Assembly: GCF_024172165.1 (NCBI RefSeq)
Contig: NZ_JAMZEB010000002.1
Span: 806,001 to 870,000 of the forward strand
Reading direction: 5' to 3'
DNA from: Nonomuraea thailandensis
GTDB lineage: Bacteria; Actinomycetota; Actinomycetes; Streptosporangiales; Streptosporangiaceae
DNA length: 64,000 nucleotides
Shown piece after piece: positions 8,122-15,933 of this stretch. Within the stretch, counting starts at the first letter, position 1. Each line of letters starts with the position of its first letter. The translations under genes and the position numbers were made by a program. The notes below the pieces were generated by a model. That model was not told the origin of the DNA and made no database searches. It saw nothing but the letters and a program-made list of their open reading frames with translations.

Positions 8122-8937
8122 TCAACCCAGCGCCTGCATGAACGGCAGGTACTGGCGCGACCGGTCGCCCGGCAGCTCCCCGTCGCGCACCATCATCGAG
8201 ACCTGCCACGGGCTGCCGATGCCGTGCTCGCCCGCCCACGCGACGAGCGCCTGCCTGGACAGGTCGAAGTCCATCCGCACCTCGCCCCCCGCGTGCAGCG
8301 CCAGATCGCCGATCAGCGCCCTGGCCGTCTCCTCGTCCCCGGCCACGACCGGGCCGATCACCGTGTTGTCGTCGTTGCGCCAGCAGTGGCCGAAGCCGCC
8401 CTCGGCGACCCGCACCTGCTCGCCGAAGCCGAACATGCGCCGCAGCAGCGCCGACCGGTCCGTGCCGAACACCTCCGCGTCGAGCCGCAGGATGCCGTCG
8501 AGATCCGCCCGCGTGGCCGGGCGGGTGCGGCCCGACGGCTCGCCGCGGAAGACACCCGTGTGCTTGGCGGCCAGGCCGGCGACGCGGAAACCGAGCCGCT
8601 CGTACAGGGGACGGCCCATCTCGGTGGCGTACAGCGAGACCGTGCGCCCGCCCGCCTGCTCCAGCACGTGCTCCATGAGCCTGCGGCCCAGGCCCTGCCG
8701 CTCGTATCTGGCGGCCGTCAGCACCATGCTGATCGCGGCGTGGTCGTCGCCGTAGCGGGTCAGCACGTTCGTGGCGGCCAGGCCGTCGCCGTCGGGGGCG
8801 TCGATGCCGTACGGCTCGCCGACCTCGAACAGCAGGCCCCACTTGTGCCGCTCGGGCAGCCAGCCGCGGTCCTTGGCCAGGCGGGTGCAGTCGTCGAGGT
8901 CGTCGGCGGTGAGGCGGCGAACGGTCATGGAGGGCAT
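8122..8937 (-). CDS. GNAT family N-acetyltransferase
   Basis: A 271-residue acetyltransferase. The first half has the acetyl-CoA signature ARYERQGLGRRLMEHVL and the following YATEMGRPLYERLGF strand; the second half (from about residue 135) resembles the extra C-terminal domain of two-part GNAT enzymes. It should transfer an acetyl group from acetyl-CoA to an amine, but the acceptor cannot be told. Alternative starts exist at 8937 (ATG, weak AGAAG very close) and 8928 (ATG-ACC-GTT). Divergent from the ROK kinase gene across about 60 bp. No membrane segment. Confidence 0.8.
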   Translation of the reverse strand: MPSMTVRRLTADDLDDCTRLAKDRGWLPERHKWGLLFEVGEPYGIDAPDGDGLAATNVLTRYGDDHAAISMVLTAARYERQGLGRRLMEHVLEQAGGRTVSLYATEMGRPLYERLGFRVAGLAAKHTGVFRGEPSGRTRPATRADLDGILRLDAEVFGTDRSALLRRMFGFGEQVRVAEGGFGHCWRNDDNTVIGPVVAGDEETARALIGDLALHAGGEVRMDFDLSRQALVAWAGEHGIGSPWQVSMMVRDGELPGDRSRQYLPFMQALG

Positions 8938-8996
8938 TCTTCTGCATGGACGACGGATGACTCAAAGCGATTATCGGCACGGCTCGGGAGGCTTGG

Positions 8997-9875
8997 ATGA
9001 CGTACGTGGCGGCCATCGACGTCGGCGGCACCACCATGAAGGGCGGGCTCGTCACCAGGGACGGGACGATCCATCACGCCGAGCGCCGCCCCACGCCCCG
9101 CGCGGGCGGCCCCGAGGAGGTCGTCGGCGCCGTCGCCGCCTTCGTCGCCGACCTCGCCCGCCCCCGTGACGGCGTGCGCCCCCTGGCGGTCGGGCTCGCG
9201 GTGCCCGGGCTCGTCACGCCCACCCACGCCGTCTTCTCGGCCGCGTTCGGCTGGCGGGACGTGCCCGCGCACGCGTTCGCCCCCGGGGTGAGGCTGCCGG
9301 TGGCGCTGGGACACGACGTGCGGGCCGCGGGGGAGGCGGAGCTCGCGTACGGGGAGGGCGGGCGGGACGTGCTGTACCTGCCCATAGGCACCGGCATCGC
9401 GGGCGCCGTGGTGCTGTCGGGGGCGCTGTACGGCGGCGCGGGCGGGTGGGCCGGGCAGGTCGGCCACATCCCCGTGCGGCCCGACGGGGCGGCCTGCGGG
9501 TGCGGGCAGCGGGGCTGCCTGGCGGCCTACGCCTCCGGCGGGGCCGTGGCGGCGCGGTGCGGCCTCCCCGGCGCCGAGGAGGTGGTCAGGGCGGTGCTGG
9601 CGGGGGACGCGCGGGCCGTGGCGGTGTGGGACGAGGCCGTGGAGGCGCTCGCCCTGGCGCTGGCCACGTACACGCTGGTGCTCGACCCCGCGGCCATCGT
9701 GATCGGCGGCGGGGTCTCTCAGGCGGGCGACACCCTCCTCGTGCCGCTGCGGGCGCGGCTGAGCGCCCGGCTGGGGTTCCGGCAGGCGCCGGAGGTGCGG
9801 GCGTCGTCGCTCGGGGCCAGGGCGGGGCTCATGGGGGCGGGGCTGCTGGGGTGGCGGGCGGCGCCAGGGGCGTAG
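8997..9875 (+). CDS. ROK family sugar kinase-like protein, altered sugar site
   Basis: A 292-residue ROK protein. DVGGTTMKGG at residues 8-17 is the phosphate-binding loop; the zinc motif CGCGQRGC follows around residue 164; there is no HTH, so it is a kinase-type rather than NagC-type ROK. CGGGAGG precedes the ATG. Three sugar-site positions deviate from the usual pattern: GHD where family members have ND before the catalytic Asp, AGQVGH instead of xGExGH, and GCLA instead of GCLE. The catalytic Asp is kept. Hexose specificity may therefore differ, or activity may be weak. Its 3' end overlaps the convergent AtuA gene by 47 nt. Confidence 0.8.
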   Translation: MTYVAAIDVGGTTMKGGLVTRDGTIHHAERRPTPRAGGPEEVVGAVAAFVADLARPRDGVRPLAVGLAVPGLVTPTHAVFSAAFGWRDVPAHAFAPGVRLPVALGHDVRAAGEAELAYGEGGRDVLYLPIGTGIAGAVVLSGALYGGAGGWAGQVGHIPVRPDGAACGCGQRGCLAAYASGGAVAARCGLPGAEEVVRAVLAGDARAVAVWDEAVEALALALATYTLVLDPAAIVIGGGVSQAGDTLLVPLRARLSARLGFRQAPEVRASSLGARAGLMGAGLLGWRAAPGA

Positions 9876-11538
9876 GGACGTCCACCGGCCGCGCTCGCAG
9901 CTCCTCGCCCAGCGCCTTGGCCTGCGGGTCCATCCGGGGGCTCGCGGCCACGCCCCTGCCCAGGAGGCCGTGGACGACGAAGTTCAGCGCCTTGAGGTTG
10001 GGCAGGTCGTGGCGGTCGACGCGGTAGGGGGCGAGGGCCGGGAGGAGGCGCTTGAGCGCGTCGGTGGTGAGGTGGGCCGCCAGCCAGTCGTAGCGGGCCC
10101 GGGTATCGGTCCAGACGCCCAGGTTCGCGTTCCCGCCCTTGTCGCCCGAACGGGCGCCCGCGATGCGGCCCAGGGGGATGGTGGTGGTGCCGGAGCCCTG
10201 CGGCTCCGCCCGCGGGGGCGGTGGAAGGGTGATCACGGGCCGCACGTTCTCCCGCCGCTGCGGCGCCGGGAGGGGGATCTCCTCGCCGTTCAGGAACACC
10301 CTCGGGTGCACCTCCGAGGCCGGGACCAGCACCGGCCAGTACACCCCGTACGGCGAGGCGTTTCCCGGCGGGGAGAGGCCGTAGAAGCCCGGGTAGCTGG
10401 CCAGGCCCGTCTCCACCACGGCGGAGGAGAAGGCGCGGCCGGCCCTGCGCTCGTCCGCGGACATCACGGTGACGCGCAGCAGCCCGGAGTCCGTGAGCGT
10501 GACGTCCACCTCGTCGAACGACTCGCGCGGCACGCGGGCCCAGATCGCCTCCTCGGCCGCCCGCGCCTTGGCCGGCACGTCCAGGCCCGTCAGCACCAGC
10601 GTCATCGTGTTCCGGTAGCCGCCCAGGTAGTTGACGGCGACCTTCAGCGTGTCCGGTGGCGGCTCGCCGCGGACGCCGGAGATCAGGACGCGGTCGGGGC
10701 CGTCGTCGGACAGGGTGATCGTGTCGAAGCGGGCCACCACGTCCGGGCCGAGGTAGCGGGGGCCGCCCAGCTCGTAGACGAGCTGCGCCGTGACCGTGCC
10801 GATCGAGACCAGGCCGCCCGTGCCCGGGTGCTTGGTGATGACGGACGAGCCGTCCGCGCGCAGCTCGGCGAGGGGGAAGCCGCAGTGGGCCAGGTCGGGC
10901 ACGTCCTGGAAGAACGCGTAGTTGCCGCCCGTCGCCTGGCAGCCGCACTCGATGACGTGCCCGGCCACCACCGAGCCCGCCAGCGGGTCGAGGTCGTCGG
11001 GCCCCCAGCCGTACCGCCAGATGCCGGGGCCGGTCACCAGGGCGGCGTCCGTGACGCGGCCGGTGACCACCACGTCCGCGCCCGCCGACAGGGCGGCGGC
11101 GATGGGACGGCCGCCGAGGTAGGCGTTGGCGGTCAGCGGGGTCGCGGTGAGGTGCTCGCCCGTGTCGGCGTTGACGAGGGGGAACGGCCGGCCGGTGAGG
11201 TCGTCGCCGGTGACGTACGCGACGGACGGGGACAGGCCGAGGCGGGCGGCGAGGTCGTGGACGGCGTCCGCGCAGCCGGCCGGGTCGAGGCCGCCCGCGT
11301 TCGTCACGATCCTGATGCCCCGGTCGAGGCAGGCCCCCAGCACGTCCTCCAGCTGGCGCAGGAACGTCGGGGCGTAGCCCGGGCGGCCCTTGAGCCGGTT
11401 GCCGGCCAGGATGAGCATCGTCAGCTCGGCCAGCCAGTCGCCGGTGAGCACGTCGATCGGGCCGCCCTCGACCATCTCCCTGGCGGCGGAGAGCCGGTCG
11501 CCGTAGAAGCCGCTGCAGTTCGCGACGCGCAGGACCAT
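9829..11538 (-). CDS. AtuA family protein (DUF1446)
   Basis: A 569-residue protein of the acyclic-terpene-utilisation AtuA family. The N-terminal 430 residues carry VANCSGFYGDR, VTGDDL, VVTGRVTDAALV and GHVIECGCQATGG; the last about 110 residues, from GRIAGARSGDKGGNANLG, form the AtuA C-terminal ferredoxin-like domain. AtuA is required for citronellol/geraniol catabolism in Pseudomonas but its reaction is unresolved. GGAGGG precedes the ATG; a longer frame upstream only shadows the enoyl-CoA hydratase gene, which ends 2 nt before. It is last in an operon with carboxylase subunits, so a branched acyl-CoA route is likely. Confidence 0.85.
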   Translation of the reverse strand: MVLRVANCSGFYGDRLSAAREMVEGGPIDVLTGDWLAELTMLILAGNRLKGRPGYAPTFLRQLEDVLGACLDRGIRIVTNAGGLDPAGCADAVHDLAARLGLSPSVAYVTGDDLTGRPFPLVNADTGEHLTATPLTANAYLGGRPIAAALSAGADVVVTGRVTDAALVTGPGIWRYGWGPDDLDPLAGSVVAGHVIECGCQATGGNYAFFQDVPDLAHCGFPLAELRADGSSVITKHPGTGGLVSIGTVTAQLVYELGGPRYLGPDVVARFDTITLSDDGPDRVLISGVRGEPPPDTLKVAVNYLGGYRNTMTLVLTGLDVPAKARAAEEAIWARVPRESFDEVDVTLTDSGLLRVTVMSADERRAGRAFSSAVVETGLASYPGFYGLSPPGNASPYGVYWPVLVPASEVHPRVFLNGEEIPLPAPQRRENVRPVITLPPPPRAEPQGSGTTTIPLGRIAGARSGDKGGNANLGVWTDTRARYDWLAAHLTTDALKRLLPALAPYRVDRHDLPNLKALNFVVHGLLGRGVAASPRMDPQAKALGEELRARPVDVPTPLAPPATPAAPPP

Positions 11539-11540
11539 GG

Positions 11541-12308
11541 TCAGCCCTCCCGCGGCACCCACTCGGGCGGGCGCTTGGCCATGAACGCCGCGATGCCCTC
11601 CTGACCCTCCGCCGAGGTGAACCGCTCGGCCGACAGCTCGGTCATCCGCTGCAGCCCTCCCCTGAACGACATCGCCGGCACCTCCCTGACGAGCCGCTTC
11701 GTGATCGCCAGCGCCTCCGGGCCGCCCTTCATCAGCATCTCCGCGTAGCGGGCCACGGTCGCGTCCAGGCCCTCGGGCGCGACGGCCGCCGACAGCAGGC
11801 CGATCTCCACCGCCCGCGCCGCGTCGAAGACCTCGCCGGTCAGGAAGTACTCGGCCGCCGCGCGGGCGCTCAGCCTGCGCAGCACCGGCACGGCGATCAT
11901 GGCGGGCGCGACGCCGATGCGCACCTCCGTGAACGCGAACGACGCCGTCAGCGGCGCGATCGCGAAGTCGCACGCCGCCACCAGCCCCAGGCCGCCGGCG
12001 CGCGCGGTGCCGTTGAGCCGGCAGATCACCGGCTTGGGGCTCTCCCAGATCAGCTCCAGGACCTCCGGGAACGAGGCCGTCACCGGCGCCCCGGAGGCGC
12101 GCTGCTCCTTGATGTCGGCCCCCGAGCAGAACACGTGCCCCGTGGCGGTCAGCACGACCACCCTGGCCTCCGGCTCGGCCAGCGCCCAGCGCAGCCGGTC
12201 GGCCAGCTCGGCGAGCAGGCGGCTGGACAGCGCGTTGCGGTTGGGCGGCGAGTCCAGCGTGATCGTCGCGACGCCCCCCGCGAGCTCCCTGTGCACCAGG
12301 TCCGTCAT
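11541..12308 (-). CDS. Enoyl-CoA hydratase/isomerase family protein
   Basis: A 255-residue crotonase-fold enzyme. The oxyanion-hole elements are seen in VFCSGADIKEQ (about residues 59-69) and in NGTARAGGLGLVAACDFAIA. It should hydrate the double bond of the acyl-CoA made by the carboxylase encoded upstream (methylglutaconyl-CoA or isohexenylglutaconyl-CoA type). It overlaps the biotin-carboxylase gene by 4 nt and AtuA follows after 2 nt. Position and partner genes match AtuE/LiuC-type hydratases; substrate assignment is inference. Confidence 0.85.
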   Translation of the reverse strand: MTDLVHRELAGGVATITLDSPPNRNALSSRLLAELADRLRWALAEPEARVVVLTATGHVFCSGADIKEQRASGAPVTASFPEVLELIWESPKPVICRLNGTARAGGLGLVAACDFAIAPLTASFAFTEVRIGVAPAMIAVPVLRRLSARAAAEYFLTGEVFDAARAVEIGLLSAAVAPEGLDATVARYAEMLMKGGPEALAITKRLVREVPAMSFRGGLQRMTELSAERFTSAEGQEGIAAFMAKRPPEWVPREG

Positions 12309-14251
12309 GAGTCCCCCTCCTGGATGATCACCAGCACCGCTCCCGCGTCGACCTGCCGGCCCTTCTCCACGTGCACGACGGACACCACGCCGTCGGCCGG
12401 GGCGGTGATCCGGTGCTCCATCTTCATCGCCTCCAGGACCAGGACCGCCTGGCCCTTCACCACCCGATCGCCGGGCTCCACCTCGACCCGCAGCACGTTA
12501 CCCGGCATGGGGGCCAACAGTGATCCGGGGGCGACGTGCTCGGCCGGCTCGGGGAGCCGGGGGACGGGGGTCAGCCCGGCGTGGCCGCCCGCGTGGTCGA
12601 CGCACACGCTGCCCGGGTAGTGGGCGATCTCGTACGTGCGGCGCAGGCCGCCGTGCTCCAGGACCACCCGGTACGGGTCCGCGCCGACGACGGTGACGCC
12701 CTCGGGGAGCGGGTCGTAGGTCACCTCGCCGGTCTCCTCGAAGCGGATGGTGCGGGGCTGGGAGCGCACGTTCCGCCAGCCGGAGGGGAGGCCGGGGAGC
12801 ACGCGGGCGCGGCTGCGGTTGAGCGCCGCCACGGCCAGCGCGGCCGCCAGCTCCGCGTACCCGGCCGCCGGCGCTGCCGGTCCCGCGTGCCCGGCCGCCG
12901 GTCCTGCCGGGGCGGCCGTGGGCCCAGCCTCGGCGGGCTTCTCCGTGGCCGTAGCCGAGGCGCGGACGGGGCCGTCGGGGTCGAGGAAGCCGGTGTGGGT
13001 GTCACCCGCCGCAAACTCCCGATTTGTCAGGATATTTACGAGCAAATCCCGATTCGTGATCAAGCCGTGCAGCCGGGCCCGGCGCAACGCCGCCACCAGC
13101 CGGCGCACCGCCTCCGCCCGCGTCGCGCCGTGCGCCACCACCTTGGCCAGCAGCGCGTCGTAGTGCGGCGACACCACCGACCCCGACTCCACCCCGGCGT
13201 CCACCCGCACGTCACCCGGGATCTCGAACCGCCGCAACACCCCGGCCTGCGGCACATGATCGTCGTCCTCGGCGTACAGCCGCGCCTCGACCGCCCACCC
13301 CACGGGCGGAGGCGGCTCGGCGGGCAGCGCGGCCCCCTCCGCCACCTCGATCTGCAGCCGCACGAGGTCCACGCCGTGCACCAGCTCGGTCACCGGGTGC
13401 TCGACCTGGAGCCGGGTGTTCATCTCCAGGAACGCCACCCGGTCGCCCTTGACCAGGAACTCCACCGTCCCGGCCCCGACGTACCCGATCGTGCGCGCCG
13501 CCCGGACCGCGGCCTCGTACAGCAGCGACCGCGTCGCCTGCGAGATCCCCGGCGAGGGACACTCCTCGATCACCTTCTGGTGCCGCCGCTGCACGCTGCA
13601 CTCGCGCTCGCCCAGCGCCCACACGGCCCCGTGCCGGTCGGCCAGCACCTGCACCTCCACGTGCCTGGCCCGCTCCAGCAGCGGCTCCGCGAACACCGTG
13701 CCGTCGCCGAACGCCGCGGCGGCCTCCCGCCGCGCCGACTCCACCGCCCCGGCCAGCTCCCCGGGCCCGCGCACCACCCGCATCCCGCGCCCGCCGCCGC
13801 CCGCGGACGCCTTCACCAGCAGCGGGAACTCCTCCGGTGCGGCGAGGTCCAGCGAGGGTAACACCGGCACCCCGGCCTCCGCCATCAGCCGCTTGGCCCC
13901 GATCTTGACGCCCATGGCCGCGATGGCCTCGGGCGGCGGGCCCACCCAGACCAGCCCGGCCGCCAGCACCTCCCGCGCGAACTCCGCGCTCTCGGACAGG
14001 AACCCGTAACCCGGATGCACCGCGTCCGCCCCCGAGGCCCGGCAGGCCGCCAGCAGCCGCTCCACGTCCAGGTACGTGTCGGCCGGGCGCGTGCCCGGCA
14101 GGCGCACCGCCAGGTCGGCCTCGGCCACGTGCGGCGCGTCCGCGTCGGCGTCGGAGAACACGGCCACCGTGGAGATGCCGAGCTCCCGGCAGGTGCGGAA
14201 GACGCGGCGGGCGATCTCGCCCCGGTTCGCGACGAGCAGGCGGGTGATCAC
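12305..14251 (-). CDS. Acyl-CoA carboxylase alpha subunit (biotin carboxylase + BCCP)
   Basis: A 648-residue biotin-dependent carboxylase subunit. Domains in order: biotin carboxylase (VANRGEIARRVFRTCRELGI at the N-terminus, ATP-grasp loop KASAGGGGRGMRVV), a variable Ala/Pro-rich linker near residues 415-450, and a C-terminal biotinyl domain with LEAMKMEHR where the Lys is biotinylated. It carboxylates biotin with bicarbonate and ATP and works with the carboxyltransferase encoded just upstream. The start is GTG at 14251, overlapping that gene's stop (GTGA). The set resembles methylcrotonyl-CoA or geranyl-CoA carboxylase; which one is unresolved. Confidence 0.9.
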   Translation of the reverse strand: MITRLLVANRGEIARRVFRTCRELGISTVAVFSDADADAPHVAEADLAVRLPGTRPADTYLDVERLLAACRASGADAVHPGYGFLSESAEFAREVLAAGLVWVGPPPEAIAAMGVKIGAKRLMAEAGVPVLPSLDLAAPEEFPLLVKASAGGGGRGMRVVRGPGELAGAVESARREAAAAFGDGTVFAEPLLERARHVEVQVLADRHGAVWALGERECSVQRRHQKVIEECPSPGISQATRSLLYEAAVRAARTIGYVGAGTVEFLVKGDRVAFLEMNTRLQVEHPVTELVHGVDLVRLQIEVAEGAALPAEPPPPVGWAVEARLYAEDDDHVPQAGVLRRFEIPGDVRVDAGVESGSVVSPHYDALLAKVVAHGATRAEAVRRLVAALRRARLHGLITNRDLLVNILTNREFAAGDTHTGFLDPDGPVRASATATEKPAEAGPTAAPAGPAAGHAGPAAPAAGYAELAAALAVAALNRSRARVLPGLPSGWRNVRSQPRTIRFEETGEVTYDPLPEGVTVVGADPYRVVLEHGGLRRTYEIAHYPGSVCVDHAGGHAGLTPVPRLPEPAEHVAPGSLLAPMPGNVLRVEVEPGDRVVKGQAVLVLEAMKMEHRITAPADGVVSVVHVEKGRQVDAGAVLVIIQEGDS

Positions 14252-15840
14252 GGCCGGAACACCCCGTATCCCGCCGCCTCGGGCACCGGCGCGCTGTTGA
14301 TCGCCGACAGGCACATGCCCAGCACGGTACGGGTGTCGCGCGGATCGATCACCCCGTCGTCGTACAGCCGCCCCGACAGGAAGAAGGCAAGCGACTCGGC
14401 CTCGATCTGCGCCTCCACCATCGCCCGCATCGCCGCGTCGGCCTCCTCGTCGTACACCTGCCCCCTGGCCAGTGCCGACGCCCGCCCCACGATGGACAGC
14501 ACGCCGGCGAGCTGGGCCGGGCCCATCACCGCCGACTTGGCGCTCGGCCAGCTGAACAGGAAGCGGGGCTCGTACGCGCGCCCGCACATCCCGTAGTTGC
14601 CCGCACCGTACGAGGCGCCCATGACGACCGTCAGATGCGGCACGGTCGAGTTCGACACCGCGTTGATCATCATGGCGCCGTGCTTGATGATGCCGCCCTG
14701 CTCGTAGTCCTTGCCGACCATGTAGCCGGTCGTGTTCTGCAGGAACAGCAGCGGCGTGCGCGACTGGTTCGCGAGCTGGATGAACTGCGTGGCTTTCTGC
14801 GACTCCTCGCTGAACAGCACCCCGCGCGCGTTGGCCAGCACCCCCACCGGATAGCCGTGGATGCGCGCCCACCCGGTCACCAGCGAGGCGCCGTACAGCG
14901 GCTTGAACTCGTCGAACTCGCTGCCGTCCACCACCCGCGCGATCACCTCCCGCGGGTCGAACGGCACCTTCAGGTCCTCCGGCACGATCCCGAGCAGCTC
15001 CTCGGCCGGATGCACCGGCTCCGCCACGCCGGGATCCGGCGCGCGGCCCAGCTTCCGCCAGCCCAGCGAGGCGATCACGCGCCGCCCGATCCGCAGCGCG
15101 TCGTGCTCGTCCTGCGCCAGGTGGTCGGCCAGGCCGCTGACCCTGGCGTGCATCTCGGCCCCGCCCAGCGACTCGTCGTCGGACTCCTCACCGGTCGCCA
15201 TCTTCACCAGCGGCGGCCCGCCGAGGAACACCTTGGCCCGCTCCCGCACCATCACGACGTGGTCGCTCATCCCGGGCACGTACGCGCCGCCGGCGGTCGA
15301 GTTGCCGAACACCAGCGCCACCGTCGGCACCCCCGCCGCCGACAGCCTGGTCAGGTCGCGGAAGATCTGCCCGCCCGGGATGAAGATCTCCTTCTGCGTC
15401 GGCAGGTCCGCGCCGCCGCTCTCGACCAGGTTCACGTACGGGAGCCGGTTGCGCAGTGCGATCTCCGCGGCGCGCAGGGTCTTCCTGAGCGTCCACGGGT
15501 TCGAGGCGCCACCGCGGACCGTGGGGTCGTTCGCGGTGATCACGCACTCGACGCCCTCGATCACCCCGATCCCCGTCACCACGCTCGCCCCGACGGGGAA
15601 GTCGCTGCCCCAGGCCGCCAGCGGCGACAGCTCCAGGAAGGGGGAGTCGGGGTCGACGAGCAGCTCCACGCGCTCCCTGGCCAGCAGCTTGCCGCGGGCA
15701 CGGTGCCGCGCGACGTACTTCTCGCCGCCTCCGGCCACCGCCTTGGCCTGCTCGGCCTCCAGCTCGGCCAGCTTGGCCAGCATCGCCTCGCGCCTGGCAC
15801 GGTAGTCGTCGCTTCCGGTGTCGAGTCTGGTCCTGATCAC
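14248..15840 (-). CDS. Acyl-CoA carboxylase beta subunit (MCC/GCC-type carboxyltransferase)
   Basis: A 530-residue carboxyltransferase transferring CO2 from biotin to an acyl-CoA. It has both crotonase-like halves: VESGGADLP, then STAGGAYVPGMSD, and later GVLANARGVLFSEESQKATQFI and NTTGYMVG. The length and these motifs match MCC/GCC beta subunits rather than propionyl-CoA carboxylase. Between the SGGADLP and SAAGVP motifs it reads IPGGQIF, where MCC enzymes have a bulky Phe-containing segment; this may matter for substrate size. The start is a GTG at 15840 with GGAAGGA upstream, embedded in a 7-codon uORF. First structural gene of the operon. Confidence 0.9.
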   Translation of the reverse strand: MIRTRLDTGSDDYRARREAMLAKLAELEAEQAKAVAGGGEKYVARHRARGKLLARERVELLVDPDSPFLELSPLAAWGSDFPVGASVVTGIGVIEGVECVITANDPTVRGGASNPWTLRKTLRAAEIALRNRLPYVNLVESGGADLPTQKEIFIPGGQIFRDLTRLSAAGVPTVALVFGNSTAGGAYVPGMSDHVVMVRERAKVFLGGPPLVKMATGEESDDESLGGAEMHARVSGLADHLAQDEHDALRIGRRVIASLGWRKLGRAPDPGVAEPVHPAEELLGIVPEDLKVPFDPREVIARVVDGSEFDEFKPLYGASLVTGWARIHGYPVGVLANARGVLFSEESQKATQFIQLANQSRTPLLFLQNTTGYMVGKDYEQGGIIKHGAMMINAVSNSTVPHLTVVMGASYGAGNYGMCGRAYEPRFLFSWPSAKSAVMGPAQLAGVLSIVGRASALARGQVYDEEADAAMRAMVEAQIEAESLAFFLSGRLYDDGVIDPRDTRTVLGMCLSAINSAPVPEAAGYGVFRP

Positions 15841-15860
15841 GGCGTCCTTCCGACGATCAT
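15837..15860 (-). other. putative leaderless 7-codon uORF (MIVGRTP)
   Basis: An ATG at 15860 opens a 7-codon frame ending in TGA that overlaps the GTG of the carboxyltransferase gene. A TAGCGT element lies exactly 7 nt before the ATG, so the transcript would start at this codon. The Shine-Dalgarno sequence of the main gene lies inside the uORF, so its translation could couple to or limit carboxylase translation. Confidence 0.5.
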
Positions 15861-15867
15861 GCCAAGC

Positions 15868-15873
15868 ACGCTA
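15868..15873 (-). promoter_or_regulatory. -10 element of the carboxylase/AtuA operon
   Basis: TAGCGT on the lower strand, 7 nt before the ATG of the short uORF. No clear -35 hexamer was found. Confidence 0.45.
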
Positions 15874-15933
15874 GCCCAGGCATGGAACGAGCCGCCACCC
15901 CGTGGCGGGCGGCGGCTCGATCGACGTGCCGGA

